Shown here: positions 22,563 through 32,098 of the stretch, piece after piece
How positions within the stretch are numbered: position 1 is the first letter of the stretch
Layout: every line of letters begins with the position of its first letter
Source: Nitrososphaerota archaeon
Lineage (GTDB): Archaea > Thermoproteota > Nitrososphaeria > Nitrososphaerales > Nitrosopumilaceae
Length of the DNA: 62,957 bases
Reading direction: 5' to 3'
Assembly (NCBI GenBank): GCA_022573895.1
Contig: JACZTB010000006.1
Span: 1-62,957, forward strand
Notes under the pieces: model-generated
Database searches by the model: none
Seen by the model: only the letters and a program-made list of their open reading frames with translations
What the model was told of the DNA's origin: nothing
Position numbers and translations under genes: made by a program

Positions 22563-23483
22563 ATGATTACAGTTTTAGCAGGTGGGACAGGTTCAGTTAA
22601 ACTTGTTAGAGGTTTAGTTTCTCAAGAACCAAAAATCAATGTAATTAGCAATGTTGGAGACAATTACTGGCTTTATGGGCTCTACATATGTCCAGATATA
22701 GATACTATTGTTTATGGTTTAGCAGATTTACTTGATCAAGAAAAAGGTTGGGGGATTAAAAAAGATACATTCAATTTTTTACGTCAAATGGAAGTTTTTG
22801 GAGAACCAACTTGGTTTAGAATAGGAGACAGAGATGCTGCAACACATCTGATTAGAACAAACATGTTAAAGAATGGAAAGAATCTAAGTGACATTACAAA
22901 ATGGATGTGCGACAAATTTGCAGTTGCTGCAAATATCATACCAGTTACAGATAACACTATTGAGACAAGAATTACTACAGAGAAAGGAGAATTACATTTG
23001 CAAGAATACTGGGTCAAACATAGAGGAAAAGATCCAATTATCGGAATTCAATATATTGGGGCAGAGAAAGCTCGTCCAAATCCTGAAGCTGTTAATGCAA
23101 TACATGATGCAGACATGGTAATTTTGGCTCCAGGAAATCCACTTACATCAATTGGACCAATGCTTCAGATTAAAGGAATTAAAAAAGAGTTATCAAAGAT
23201 AAAGAAAAAGGTAGTAGCAGTTAGCCCATTAATTGGAGATAATGCAATTAGTGGACCTGCAGCGAAATATATGCAAGCCGCAGGAATAGAATCAAACGCT
23301 TATGGATTAGCGAAAATGTATTCTGATGTTTGTTCAAATATCATTGTAGATACTAAAGACAGAATACTGATAAAGAAAATTCAGAGTTTAGACATGAAAG
23401 TTTTTGAAACAAAAATTACTATGAAAAATAAAATAGCTGAAGATGCATTAGCGAATTTTATCTTAAAGCAAGTACACGTATAA
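22563..23483 (+). CDS. cofD: 2-phospho-L-lactate transferase
   Basis: 306 residues. The start ITVLAGGTGSVKLVRGL is the CofD nucleotide-binding motif; SNVGDN, PDIDTIVYGL and FRIGDRDAATH are further family marks, with PGNPLTSIGP in the second half. The enzyme moves phospholactate (or phosphoenolpyruvate) from the GDP-activated form to Fo, giving F420-0. Followed after one base by cofC, which makes the activated substrate, so the two steps are encoded as a pair. ATG 22563. Confidence 0.95.
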   Translation: MITVLAGGTGSVKLVRGLVSQEPKINVISNVGDNYWLYGLYICPDIDTIVYGLADLLDQEKGWGIKKDTFNFLRQMEVFGEPTWFRIGDRDAATHLIRTNMLKNGKNLSDITKWMCDKFAVAANIIPVTDNTIETRITTEKGELHLQEYWVKHRGKDPIIGIQYIGAEKARPNPEAVNAIHDADMVILAPGNPLTSIGPMLQIKGIKKELSKIKKKVVAVSPLIGDNAISGPAAKYMQAAGIESNAYGLAKMYSDVCSNIIVDTKDRILIKKIQSLDMKVFETKITMKNKIAEDALANFILKQVHV

Positions 23484-23484
23484 C

Positions 23485-24123
23485 TTGAAAATAGCAGCAA
23501 TAATTCCTGTAAAGACTTTCTCTAATGCAAAGACTCGTTTAGATTTATCTCCACATCAAATAGAAGACTTGTGTAAAGTAATGTTAGAAGAAATCCTACA
23601 TACAATATCAATATCACCACAAATTGAAAGATCAATCTTAGTAACAAAAGAGGAAAAAGCTATAGAGATTGGAAAAAAATTTAACACAATTACAATAATT
23701 GATGAAAAAGAAGAAAGCGTCAATACCGCAGTTGCGCTTGCAGATAAGTATCTTTTAGAAAATAATTTTGATGCTTCAATCGTATTTCCTCAGGATATCC
23801 CATACATCAAAACTCAGGATATTGATTTTATGTTAAACTATAAGGCGGCGCCAAACTTTGCAATAGTTGTACCATCAAGAAGATTTGATGGGACCAACGC
23901 ACTTGTAAGAATGCCTATAGATCTGATGGAGACACATTATGATGAGGACAGTTACAAGATTCATATGAATACCGCCAAAGTACACACACTAAATGTCGCA
24001 ATGGTTTTTGTAAAAAGAATCATGTGGGATGTAGACAATATAGAAGATTTGAAATTTCTGTTAGAACAAAATGAAAAGCCCCAGATAGAAGAAAAAATCA
24101 AAAAAATTTTGGGTACAAACTAA
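23485..24123 (+). CDS. cofC: 2-phospho-L-lactate guanylyltransferase
   Basis: 212 residues from TTG 23485. The N-terminal IIPVKTFSNAKTRLDL is the typical CofC nucleotidyltransferase loop; FPQDIPYI carries the metal-binding acidic residue, and VVPSRRFDGTNAL lies at the substrate site. It activates phospholactate (or phosphoenolpyruvate) with GTP for CofD. One base after cofD. The remaining route genes cofG and cofH lie at 42482-44907; cofE is not in the window. Confidence 0.95.
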   Translation: MKIAAIIPVKTFSNAKTRLDLSPHQIEDLCKVMLEEILHTISISPQIERSILVTKEEKAIEIGKKFNTITIIDEKEESVNTAVALADKYLLENNFDASIVFPQDIPYIKTQDIDFMLNYKAAPNFAIVVPSRRFDGTNALVRMPIDLMETHYDEDSYKIHMNTAKVHTLNVAMVFVKRIMWDVDNIEDLKFLLEQNEKPQIEEKIKKILGTN

Positions 24124-24241
24124 TAGAATTTATCAATAAAATAACAAAATTGGTGTTTTTTCCATATTACCTTCAACAAACTTATAAGTAATGAATTAGA
24201 AAATGTTAAATATTATCATTAAAGGTTTTGGTGAATATAAA

Positions 24242-25150
24242 ATGGTTAAAACAGAAAATACAAAGGAAAAATGCCCAAGATGTGGACAAGGTGCCCTAGT
24301 TACAGACGCCAGTACTGGCGAGAATTTTTGTGGAAAATGTGGATTTGTGATTATTGATAAAGTGGACGAGTCAGGACCGGAATGGAGATCATTCGGAAAT
24401 GAGGGTGAAAACAAAAATAGAGCAGGGGTTCCAACTTCACTTGCTATGCATGATATGGGATTAGCAACTGTCATCAATCCACAAAATAGAGATGCAACTG
24501 GAAAACCACTTTCTGCTGCTATGAAAAGTACAATTGAAAGACTCAGAACATGGGATAGTAGAAGTCAAGTTCATGAACCAGTAGATAGAAACTTTAGACA
24601 AGCATTTAGTGAATTAGATAGACTAAAAGACAAACTTGCAGTAGGAGATGCAGTAATTGAAAAAGCTGCATACATTTACAGAAAAGCACTTGAAAAAGGA
24701 CTTGTTAGAGGACGTTCCATTTCAGCATTGATTGCATCAGCACTCTATGCAGCATGTAGAGATACAGAAACTCCTAGAACATTAAAAGACATTGGGCAAG
24801 CAAGTAACATTAAACGAAAAGACATTGCTAGATGTTATCGTCTTTTATTAAGAGAACTAAATTTAAAAATGCCGGTGGTTAATCCGATCAAATGTATTTC
24901 AAGAATTGCGAGTAAGGCAGGATTATCTGAAAAAACAAAAAGAAAAGCAACAAAAATTTTAGAGAGTGCTGAAGAACTCAAAATTTCTGCAGGAAAAGAT
25001 CCAATGGGATTAGCCGCAGCTGCACTTTATGTTGCATGTGTAACAAATGGCGAAAATAAAACACAGAGAGACGTAGCTGAAGCAGCAGGAGTGACAGAGG
25101 TTACAATTAGAAATAGATACAAAGGCTTGAAAGTAGCTCTAAATCTCTAA
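24242..25150 (+). CDS. tfb: Transcription initiation factor IIB, paralogue 3
   Basis: 302 residues from ATG 24242 (MVKTENTKEKCPRCG). An upstream ATG at 24203 adds 13 residues before the ribbon and is less likely. Zinc ligands are Cys11, Cys14, Cys30 and Cys33; then GPEWRSFG, TWDSRSQVHE, two cyclin repeats and the BRE helix (TQRDVAEAAGVTEVTIRNRY). It is the only one of the three on the plus strand. The stop overlaps the convergent CPBP protease gene by 12 bases. Confidence 0.95.
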   Translation: MVKTENTKEKCPRCGQGALVTDASTGENFCGKCGFVIIDKVDESGPEWRSFGNEGENKNRAGVPTSLAMHDMGLATVINPQNRDATGKPLSAAMKSTIERLRTWDSRSQVHEPVDRNFRQAFSELDRLKDKLAVGDAVIEKAAYIYRKALEKGLVRGRSISALIASALYAACRDTETPRTLKDIGQASNIKRKDIARCYRLLLRELNLKMPVVNPIKCISRIASKAGLSEKTKRKATKILESAEELKISAGKDPMGLAAAALYVACVTNGENKTQRDVAEAAGVTEVTIRNRYKGLKVALNL

Positions 25151-26128
25151 ATCAGTTACTTTTTTAGAATAAAATCTACTTAGAAATAATATAAAAATTG
25201 ATAGAGTACCTGTAATTACTAACAGTAATTCTAATGATGACATTAGTGAATGAGAAAATGCACCCTCAATTGAAATATAATTTAACTGAGAAATAAAATT
25301 TGCATATGAAAATACAAAATAATTTGTAGCCCAATGAATTAAAAGCGAAGCTACAAAACCATATCTAAGATAGACCCATCCTAAAATAATTCCACTTGCT
25401 GCGGCTTGAGCAAATTTACCTTCACTCCAAGATTCACCAAAAGCAATATGTGCAAACCCAAAAATAATTCCAACAAAAACAATCAAGAAAATTGCTTTTT
25501 TAGAATCATGAATATCTAAAGTACTGGGGTTCCATAAACATTTGATAAAATATTTTGCAGAAGATTTATGAGAATAAATAGTAAATATTGGAATCCCAAT
25601 TAAGATTAGACGGAATCCAAATTCTTCTGTCAATGGAGCAATACTTGCATAAAAAAATTGGATAAGATCATTATCAGTCGAGGGCGGAATAGTTACAATA
25701 CCAAATTGTTCTTGAACAAAATTAATCAATACAGAAATCAAAATCAAAATAGAAAACCACGTTGTTACACTAATCAGGTAGTTTGACTGAGGGTCATATT
25801 TTCCAAAAGATATTATCGGTGAAAGGGATTTCAAAAATCCATGCTTTGGACCTAACATTGCAATTACAAAAATTACAACATAAAAAGTCCACAATATAAC
25901 AAACACATCCCCAATACTGACATCAATTGAGGCTTGATACATTTCTGTTCCATTAAAAATTTCTAAATGAGTAATTGGATACTCATAATTGATATCTCCA
26001 CCAATTTCACTTTCAAAAACAACAAAAATTCCAATTGGAAATGAAACAAGAAGTAAACCACAAATTACAGATAATAATGCACTGTAAGGAATTCCAATAG
26101 CTTGGAGAATTTTGTGTGAATTGTGCAA
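25139..26128 (-). CDS. CPBP family intramembrane metalloprotease
   Basis: 329 residues, about eight membrane segments. The family motifs are present: EEFGFR (Glu-Glu-x-x-x-Arg) after SIAPLT, and a His in FGFAHIAFG in the next helix, with a final motif around NYFVF. CPBP (CAAX-protease-like/Rce1) enzymes cleave within the membrane or act in peptide tolerance and anchoring. Start TTG 26128, 6 bases after the aIF1 stop, so possibly translated from the same message. Substrate unknown. Confidence 0.85.
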   Translation of the reverse strand: MHNSHKILQAIGIPYSALLSVICGLLLVSFPIGIFVVFESEIGGDINYEYPITHLEIFNGTEMYQASIDVSIGDVFVILWTFYVVIFVIAMLGPKHGFLKSLSPIISFGKYDPQSNYLISVTTWFSILILISVLINFVQEQFGIVTIPPSTDNDLIQFFYASIAPLTEEFGFRLILIGIPIFTIYSHKSSAKYFIKCLWNPSTLDIHDSKKAIFLIVFVGIIFGFAHIAFGESWSEGKFAQAAASGIILGWVYLRYGFVASLLIHWATNYFVFSYANFISQLNYISIEGAFSHSLMSSLELLLVITGTLSIFILFLSRFYSKKVTDLEI

Positions 26129-26134
26129 TTTGTT

Positions 26135-26443
26135 CTAATGTAATTCTATACTATCTTGAGGAAATCCCAAGCCAACCAAAGTTTCTTTGATGGTTTCTCT
26201 ATGATCGCCTTGTAAGAAGATATAGCCTTCTTTGGCAGTTCCGCCACAAGCATATTTATTTTTGAGGTTTCTCGCAACATTTTCTAAATTGTTTATTTTA
26301 GGATCTAATCCTTCTATCATGGTTCCCTTTTTCTTAAATCGTCTAGTCTCTAATCGAATTATAATTTTTGTACTGTCTTTGGCAAGTTCACCACAAGCAC
26401 ACAAATCTTCTGGAAGACCACAAACATTACAAATTACTGCCAT
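26135..26443 (-). CDS. Translation initiation factor 1 (SUI1 family)
   Basis: 102 residues, ATG 26443. The SUI1 fold is evident: KIIIRLETRRFKKKGTMIEG, LKNKYACGGTAKEGYIFLQG and a final GFPQDSIEL. aIF1 binds the small ribosomal subunit and checks start-codon choice. A Cys-rich N-terminal extension (CNVCGLPEDLCACGE) could hold zinc, as seen in a subset of archaeal homologues. First gene of a probable pair with the CPBP protease. Confidence 0.92.
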   Translation of the reverse strand: MAVICNVCGLPEDLCACGELAKDSTKIIIRLETRRFKKKGTMIEGLDPKINNLENVARNLKNKYACGGTAKEGYIFLQGDHRETIKETLVGLGFPQDSIELH

Positions 26444-26547
26444 TCGTTCGAAATAAAGTCACTTCTACGCACTATTAAGCCTTGTTTGGATGCAAATTAA
26501 TAATTAAAAACAAACAAATTTTTTAGATAGAAAATCAAAGAAAAACT

Positions 26548-26868
26548 GTGTCAGAAGATCTCAGAAAAAAAGCAGTTGAAATGTTGCTAAAAGGTGCAAC
26601 ATTGCTTAGTGAACATTGTCCATATTGTAAAGGGGTAAGAGTTATGAAAGATGGGTATGCGTTGTGCATCAGTTGTGGACGTGAACCTGAAAAAAAAGAC
26701 ATTCCAAAAGAAAAACCCCAACAAAGAACATCCTTAGAAGAAACTCTAGAAAAAAAGATGGAATCGTTATCAAACGAACTTAAACAGGAAAATAATCATG
26801 AAAAACAGCAAGAGATTCTAAAATCGATCAATTTGTTATTGGAAATTAGAAAAAAAATGAAGGATTGA
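26548..26868 (+). CDS. UPF0148 / autoantigen p27-like zinc protein
   Basis: 106 residues from GTG 26548. The N-terminal part KAVEMLLKGATLLSEHCPYC, then GYALCISCGRE gives a zinc ribbon typical of the Sjogren/scleroderma autoantigen p27 (UPF0148) family. The C-terminal half is a coiled coil. Function in archaea is unknown. It lies upstream of the Sec61-beta gene on the same strand but 137 bases away. Confidence 0.85.
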   Translation: MSEDLRKKAVEMLLKGATLLSEHCPYCKGVRVMKDGYALCISCGREPEKKDIPKEKPQQRTSLEETLEKKMESLSNELKQENNHEKQQEILKSINLLLEIRKKMKD

Positions 26869-27005
26869 CAATAATCAACAATTGTATGGGAGTTGAAATC
26901 TGAAATCATAGAGTTGTACTATCTTAAGACAGAAATTTTGTCTTAAGGTCAAATTTCAGGCATAGAATAAGGTTTTTATGTTAAAATTCAGGTTTTTGAA
27001 TTGTT

Positions 27006-27176
27006 ATGAGTAGTAAAAAGAGCAAAGCAGCACCGCTTCCAGCATCAAGTGGCGGCCTCATGAGATTCTTTGAAGATGAGACAAGAGGATTCAAAGTAGA
27101 TCCAAAAATTATAGTAACAATTCCCATTAGTTTAATTGTAGTTTCATGGTTAATCGATATCTTTCTATCTCCGTGA
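27006..27176 (+). CDS. secG: Preprotein translocase subunit Sec61-beta
   Basis: 56 residues, ATG 27006. The charged start (MSSKKSKAAPLPASSGGLM) leads to the conserved GLMRFFEDETRGFKVDPK and one C-terminal membrane helix (IIVTIPISLIVVSWLIDIFL), exactly the Sec61-beta layout. It associates with SecYE in the membrane. Seven bases before the DUF2070 gene, so the two form an operon; linkage of DUF2070 with export is suggested by this context only. Confidence 0.9.
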   Translation: MSSKKSKAAPLPASSGGLMRFFEDETRGFKVDPKIIVTIPISLIVVSWLIDIFLSP

Positions 27177-27183
27177 AAAGACA

Positions 27184-28923
27184 ATGCAAAAAGCTTCAGA
27201 TGATGTTTCAAATATTCACAACAGATTTTCGCTTACTCTAATCAATCCATCATCACATTACTTTTCTTTAGTTGGTTCATTAATTACTGCAGTAGTAATT
27301 ACAGTTACAACATATTTGGGATATCTTGGTTCAGAAGATTTTTTGTTTAGAATTCCTCTAGTCATATTGGTTTTAGCAATTACACAATTACTTGATACTA
27401 GATTTACAAAAAAGAAAGAATATTCTAAAGTACTTCACGTATCACTCTTTGCAAACTTGTTATGGGTGGCAACTCTGTTAATGGGATTATTAGCAAGTGT
27501 TGTATTATCAAAAGAAACATCTTTGTTTTTTATAACATTGGGAATGTTTTTGTTTGCAAGTATAAGAATTGGTGTTTTTACAACTACTCTAGGAGTTAGT
27601 ATCAAAAAGATTTGGGCAATTTGTTTGATACAACCACTTGCAATGTTTCTAGTATTAATTCCACAAGACATGTGGATTCCAATGCTTACAAATCCATTGT
27701 CATTAGGATATGGAATAACATTTTTGATCATTGCTAGTGCTTGGTCATTATTAACAGATAAAGCTGGAAGACCGGGAATGCACAGTACGCATAAAACAAT
27801 TCAAGCATATTTGGCTTCACAAGGAAATGACTTTACTGAAGCAGAGATGATGATGGAAGAACGCTCAAGTGAGACAAAAGTATCTACATCTCAAATAAGG
27901 TTGTTATCGTCTAATGGGAATACAGAATTTAGGATGATTTTACCAGAAATTCATCCAGGACCGTATCATCCAGTAGGAGGAAGCAACATACCTTATCTAA
28001 TTTACAAAAATTTCAATTCATCAGCCATGGTATTACATAGCATATCAGATCATTCACTTAACTTACCTTCAAAAAATGAAGTGAATTACTATCTAGAAAA
28101 TCTAAGAAACAGTGAGGTTAAAGAAGAAGGAATTGTTTGCACAGAACCAGTAACAGTTCAAATTAACAAAGCAAGGGTCGCGGGTTTATTATTTGGGAAA
28201 AATCCATTATTGTTTTTGTCCTTATCGCCACATGGAATGGAAGATATTCCATGTTACATGAAAACAGAAATAGAGCAGTATGCAAAAAATCGAGATTACA
28301 TAAGAACAATGATCGTTGATAGCCATAATGCAATGGGTTCTGAAATCTCAAAAGAGGATGGAGAAGACATGTTAAATGCTGCCAAGTCTTGTTTAGATTC
28401 ATTAATAACAAAAGAGAATTACCCAATTGAATTTGGATATGCAAATTCTGATGACATGGATGTCTGGTCTGAAGATTTGGGAATGGGTGGCCTTGGAATA
28501 ATATGTCTAAAAATTAATAATAAAAAATACTTCATAGGATGGGCAGATGCGAACAATATGGAAAATGGGGTAAGGGAGAAAATCGTAGAAAATTTTGCAA
28601 AAAGAGACTATAATCTTTTAGAGATTTGCACATCAGATACTCATTATGCACCGGTTAAAGCTAGAAACAGAAATGGATACTATCAATTAGGTTTGGTTAC
28701 AGGATCTGAAAAATTATCAAAATGGTTTTTGAACATTGCCAAAAATGCTGAAACAAAAACAACATCGGCAAAGTATGAAATATTGGAAAACCAAGTAGAT
28801 GTAAAAATTATGGGGCAGGGAATATTTGAGGACTTTTCTAAAGCACTTGATAATTCTTTGAAACTATCAAAAGGATTTATGATTGGAGCAGTGTGTTTTT
28901 TCATAACTAGTTTGTTTCTATAG
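27184..28923 (+). CDS. DUF2070 family membrane protein
   Basis: 579 residues. Six or so membrane helices fill the first 180 residues, a large soluble domain follows (about 200-555), and one helix ends the protein (GFMIGAVCFFITSLFL). The soluble domain has the family motif EIHPGPYHPVGGSNIPY with His residues, and later VDSHNAMG and TSDTHYAP, suggesting a metal-dependent hydrolase or phosphatase-like site (inference from His/Asp motifs). Seven bases after Sec61-beta. The stop overlaps the convergent nuclease gene by 17 bases. Confidence 0.85.
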   Translation: MQKASDDVSNIHNRFSLTLINPSSHYFSLVGSLITAVVITVTTYLGYLGSEDFLFRIPLVILVLAITQLLDTRFTKKKEYSKVLHVSLFANLLWVATLLMGLLASVVLSKETSLFFITLGMFLFASIRIGVFTTTLGVSIKKIWAICLIQPLAMFLVLIPQDMWIPMLTNPLSLGYGITFLIIASAWSLLTDKAGRPGMHSTHKTIQAYLASQGNDFTEAEMMMEERSSETKVSTSQIRLLSSNGNTEFRMILPEIHPGPYHPVGGSNIPYLIYKNFNSSAMVLHSISDHSLNLPSKNEVNYYLENLRNSEVKEEGIVCTEPVTVQINKARVAGLLFGKNPLLFLSLSPHGMEDIPCYMKTEIEQYAKNRDYIRTMIVDSHNAMGSEISKEDGEDMLNAAKSCLDSLITKENYPIEFGYANSDDMDVWSEDLGMGGLGIICLKINNKKYFIGWADANNMENGVREKIVENFAKRDYNLLEICTSDTHYAPVKARNRNGYYQLGLVTGSEKLSKWFLNIAKNAETKTTSAKYEILENQVDVKIMGQGIFEDFSKALDNSLKLSKGFMIGAVCFFITSLFL

Positions 28924-29560
28924 TCTTCATTTGATCAAGATTTCCATAAAATTCATCAATAAATGAAGAAAATTTGAAAATAGGCACTATGGGTACGTTT
29001 TCAATAAAATCCACTTTATCGCTATACAATGCAACAATTACAGGTACAGCAATTACTCCCTGAGTTTTTGCAACATAGTGTTTTGTCCGTTTAATCTGTT
29101 TTTTGACAACAGTTGTTAATGATGAAATGCTATAACGCTTCCAATGTTTACAATCAATTAAAATTGTAACACCTAATCGAATACCAATAATATCAATTTC
29201 CATTCTAGGTTTGGTCAGAATTAGGTTCTTGATCACTGTAAAATCTTTAGACGTCAAAATTGCTGCAGTCAAACCTTCAAAATCTTTCCAATCTAACGCA
29301 ACTGAAATTTCATCAATAGGAAGGCCATTCTCAAGTAATGCAACAGCAATTTTTAATTTATCGCCATCTTCAAAATAATATGAATTGTCTTGTTTTGTTC
29401 CAATATCATTTTTTATGAATTCATCTAAAATTATTTCTGAGTCTGTGACATTCAGCGTCGTAACAGCAGAAAAATCCTCTACTGAAATTCCACCTGAAAT
29501 AATTCCCTGTAATCCAATAATTATGTTAGGGTGAATTTTCAACTGTTTTTTCTGATTCAC
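28907..29560 (-). CDS. Restriction-endonuclease-like PD-(D/E)xK protein
   Basis: 217 residues, GTG 29560. The C-terminal half has MEIDIIG followed 11 residues later by IDCKHWKR, the D-x(n)-(D/E/C)xK arrangement of Mrr-like nucleases, here with Cys in the middle position. The N-terminal half is helical with a possible helix-turn-helix. It may cut branched or damaged DNA; no modification methylase is adjacent, so a classical restriction role is unlikely. Tail-to-tail overlap with DUF2070. Confidence 0.7.
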   Translation of the reverse strand: MNQKKQLKIHPNIIIGLQGIISGGISVEDFSAVTTLNVTDSEIILDEFIKNDIGTKQDNSYYFEDGDKLKIAVALLENGLPIDEISVALDWKDFEGLTAAILTSKDFTVIKNLILTKPRMEIDIIGIRLGVTILIDCKHWKRYSISSLTTVVKKQIKRTKHYVAKTQGVIAVPVIVALYSDKVDFIENVPIVPIFKFSSFIDEFYGNLDQMKTIETN

Positions 29561-29641
29561 GTAAGTGATATAGGTTTTATGAGATAATAACTTCAGAGTA
29601 TTATGAAATAGATTTTATTACAAGCATTTTAAATTAGGATT

Positions 29642-32098
29642 GTGAAAAAATTGCTAGCTATCATACTAGTTCTTTCAATTGCAACCATACTATATGATGA
29701 ATCATTTGCAGAAAAAAGCACATTTTTTGATTCAGTAAAATTCATTCAGTATCTAGATGAGAATACGGCGTTAGAGGAAGTACGGAACGGAAATCTAGAT
29801 GTTTATTATTATACAATTTCGCCAGACAGATTAGAAAATTATCAGGCAAGAGAGGGATTACAAGTTTTTGATTCTACAGGAGGATCATATAGTATTCTAG
29901 TCAATCCTGCAGAATCTGAAAAATTTAATCCATTTTCAAGCAGAGATATCAGATTTGCTCTAAATTATTTGATAGATAGAAAGTTAATTGTAAATGAATT
30001 GATGGGAGGTTATGGGCAGCCAATTATTTCTTACTATGGTCCATCTGATCCAGAATATTTTACAGTTATTGAACAACTAGAGACATTTAATTTCAAATAC
30101 AATCCTGCACTTGCAGAAGAAATTATCTCTAGGGTACTAAAAGAAAAAGGAGCTGTTAAAATTGATGATAGATGGCAAATTGATACAAAACCAATTGAAA
30201 TTACAATTTTTATCAGAAGTGATGATATAGTCAGAAAATCAATAGGTGAGATTTTAGCAGCTGAATTACAGAAAATTGGATTTATAGTCAAAAAAGATTT
30301 TGGGGATCTGAACAAAGCATTTGTTGTTGTTTATGGCTCAAATCCTTCAGATTTGAAATGGAGTTTATACACTGAAGGATGGGGACGTTCTGCATTTGTA
30401 AGATATGATTCTGTAGGATTAGGACAGATGTATGCCCCTTGGTTTTCAACCATGCCAGGATTTAACAATCCGTCATACTGGAATTACAAAAATGATAGAT
30501 TAGACACGCTTACTCAGAAAATATTCACTGGGGGTTTTGAATCAGCAGAAAAAAGATCACAGTTGATTCAAGAAGCAGTTATTGAAGGAGTTAACGAGTC
30601 GGTTAGAATTTTTTTGGCAAGCAAAATTGATCAATATGTTGCAAATGAAAAAGTTAAGGGAATAGTTAATGACTTTGGTGCTGGAGTTCCAAGTAGATTT
30701 ACTCCCATTAACGCTAAAAGTGATAATAATGAGTTTGTAATTGGTGTAAAACAGATTTATCAAGGAGCGTGGAATCCAGTTATGGGATTAACGGATACTT
30801 ATAGTAGACATATTTGGGGAATAATTTCAGATCCTGCAACATTCAAGCACCCTTTTACAGGAGAAACATTTCCTGTTAGAGCAAAATGGCAAGTTGAAAC
30901 TGCAGGACCGAGTGAGAAACTACGTGTTCCTCAAGAGGCAATAATTTGGAATACATCATTACAAAAATGGGTGAATGTTGCTTCAGATACACTTGCAACA
31001 AGTAAGGTAACATTTGATTATGAATTTAGTAATTGGCATAATGGACAAGAAATGGATATGAATGACATTATGCACTCACTGTATTTTACAATAGAGTGGG
31101 GAACTCGAACTGATGAGAATGATAGAACGTTTGACACAGAATTTACTCCAAGAGCTTCTCAGATTATTCAAACAATCATTGGAGTAAATCCAATTGATGA
31201 GGATTCAATTGAAGTTTATGTTGACTATTGGCATTTTGATGAAGGGGAGATTGCAGATTGGGCAGTACTGTGGAATTCAGTGCCATGGGAAATTTCATCT
31301 GCAATGGAGAAGGCAGTAATGGACGGAAAAGTATCATTTTCAAGATCTGGAGCTACAAGTAAAAATGTAAACTGGTTATCACTAATTATTCCAAAAGATG
31401 CAAATCTTATCAAAGATTATTTGCAAGAGTTCAAAGATTCAGACTACATTCCTGTATCGTTAAAAGGAAATTATCAGAATTCTCAATATTTTCAAAATAG
31501 GTATGATTCTTCAATAGAATGGATTGAATCTAACAATCATGCAGTAATTAGTAATGGTCCATTTTATTTTAAATCATATTCTCCAGAATCACGGACAATT
31601 AGAGTTAGTGCATTTGATGATGATTCATATCCATTTAAGATTGGAAAATGGGCAGAATTTGAAATGCCTGAATTGCCAATCATCAAGAACATAGAAATGA
31701 AAAAGATCATTCAGATAGGGGAAGAATTGAAAATAATAGTTGAGGCTGACCGCTCAGACTCCATTCTATACTTTTTGACAAATAGTGAAGGGAAAATAAT
31801 ATCATCAGAGACTCTCAAAATAGGTGGAAATAGTATTACTATTACTGTACCTTCAGAGAATACAAAAGATTTGGGAATAGGGGCAAACAATATCAAGATA
31901 TTTGCAATTTCAAATTCTGTGTTAAAACCTGATTTTTATGAATCAAGTTTTATTGTAACTAATGACAAATCGGAGTTACCAGAAAGTTTGTCTGGCAACA
32001 TGGAATTAACTGAAAATAAATCAGAGTATTGGATTTGGATTATTCCAATACTAATCGTTATTGGAATAGGGATTTATCTAAAGAAGAAGCGTCTATAA
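29642..32098 (+). CDS. Membrane-anchored family 5 solute-binding protein
   Basis: 818 residues, GTG 29642. Signal peptide (1 to about 24, LLAIILVLSIATILYDESFA). The body matches oligopeptide-binding proteins: DIRFALNYLIDRKLIVNEL near 100, a second lobe with NGQEMDMNDIMHSLYF near 465, and AVISNGPFYFKSY near 630. A beta domain (about 670-770) and a C-terminal helix with basic stop (WIIPILIVIGIGIYLKKKRL) anchor it outside the cell. No permease or ATPase genes are adjacent, so it works with an unlinked ABC system or as an orphan receptor. Confidence 0.85.
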   Translation: MKKLLAIILVLSIATILYDESFAEKSTFFDSVKFIQYLDENTALEEVRNGNLDVYYYTISPDRLENYQAREGLQVFDSTGGSYSILVNPAESEKFNPFSSRDIRFALNYLIDRKLIVNELMGGYGQPIISYYGPSDPEYFTVIEQLETFNFKYNPALAEEIISRVLKEKGAVKIDDRWQIDTKPIEITIFIRSDDIVRKSIGEILAAELQKIGFIVKKDFGDLNKAFVVVYGSNPSDLKWSLYTEGWGRSAFVRYDSVGLGQMYAPWFSTMPGFNNPSYWNYKNDRLDTLTQKIFTGGFESAEKRSQLIQEAVIEGVNESVRIFLASKIDQYVANEKVKGIVNDFGAGVPSRFTPINAKSDNNEFVIGVKQIYQGAWNPVMGLTDTYSRHIWGIISDPATFKHPFTGETFPVRAKWQVETAGPSEKLRVPQEAIIWNTSLQKWVNVASDTLATSKVTFDYEFSNWHNGQEMDMNDIMHSLYFTIEWGTRTDENDRTFDTEFTPRASQIIQTIIGVNPIDEDSIEVYVDYWHFDEGEIADWAVLWNSVPWEISSAMEKAVMDGKVSFSRSGATSKNVNWLSLIIPKDANLIKDYLQEFKDSDYIPVSLKGNYQNSQYFQNRYDSSIEWIESNNHAVISNGPFYFKSYSPESRTIRVSAFDDDSYPFKIGKWAEFEMPELPIIKNIEMKKIIQIGEELKIIVEADRSDSILYFLTNSEGKIISSETLKIGGNSITITVPSENTKDLGIGANNIKIFAISNSVLKPDFYESSFIVTNDKSELPESLSGNMELTENKSEYWIWIIPILIVIGIGIYLKKKRL

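Noticed and set aside
28907-29560. Restriction-modification system
   Set aside because: The nuclease-like gene has no methylase or specificity gene nearby; the neighbouring genes are housekeeping or transport.
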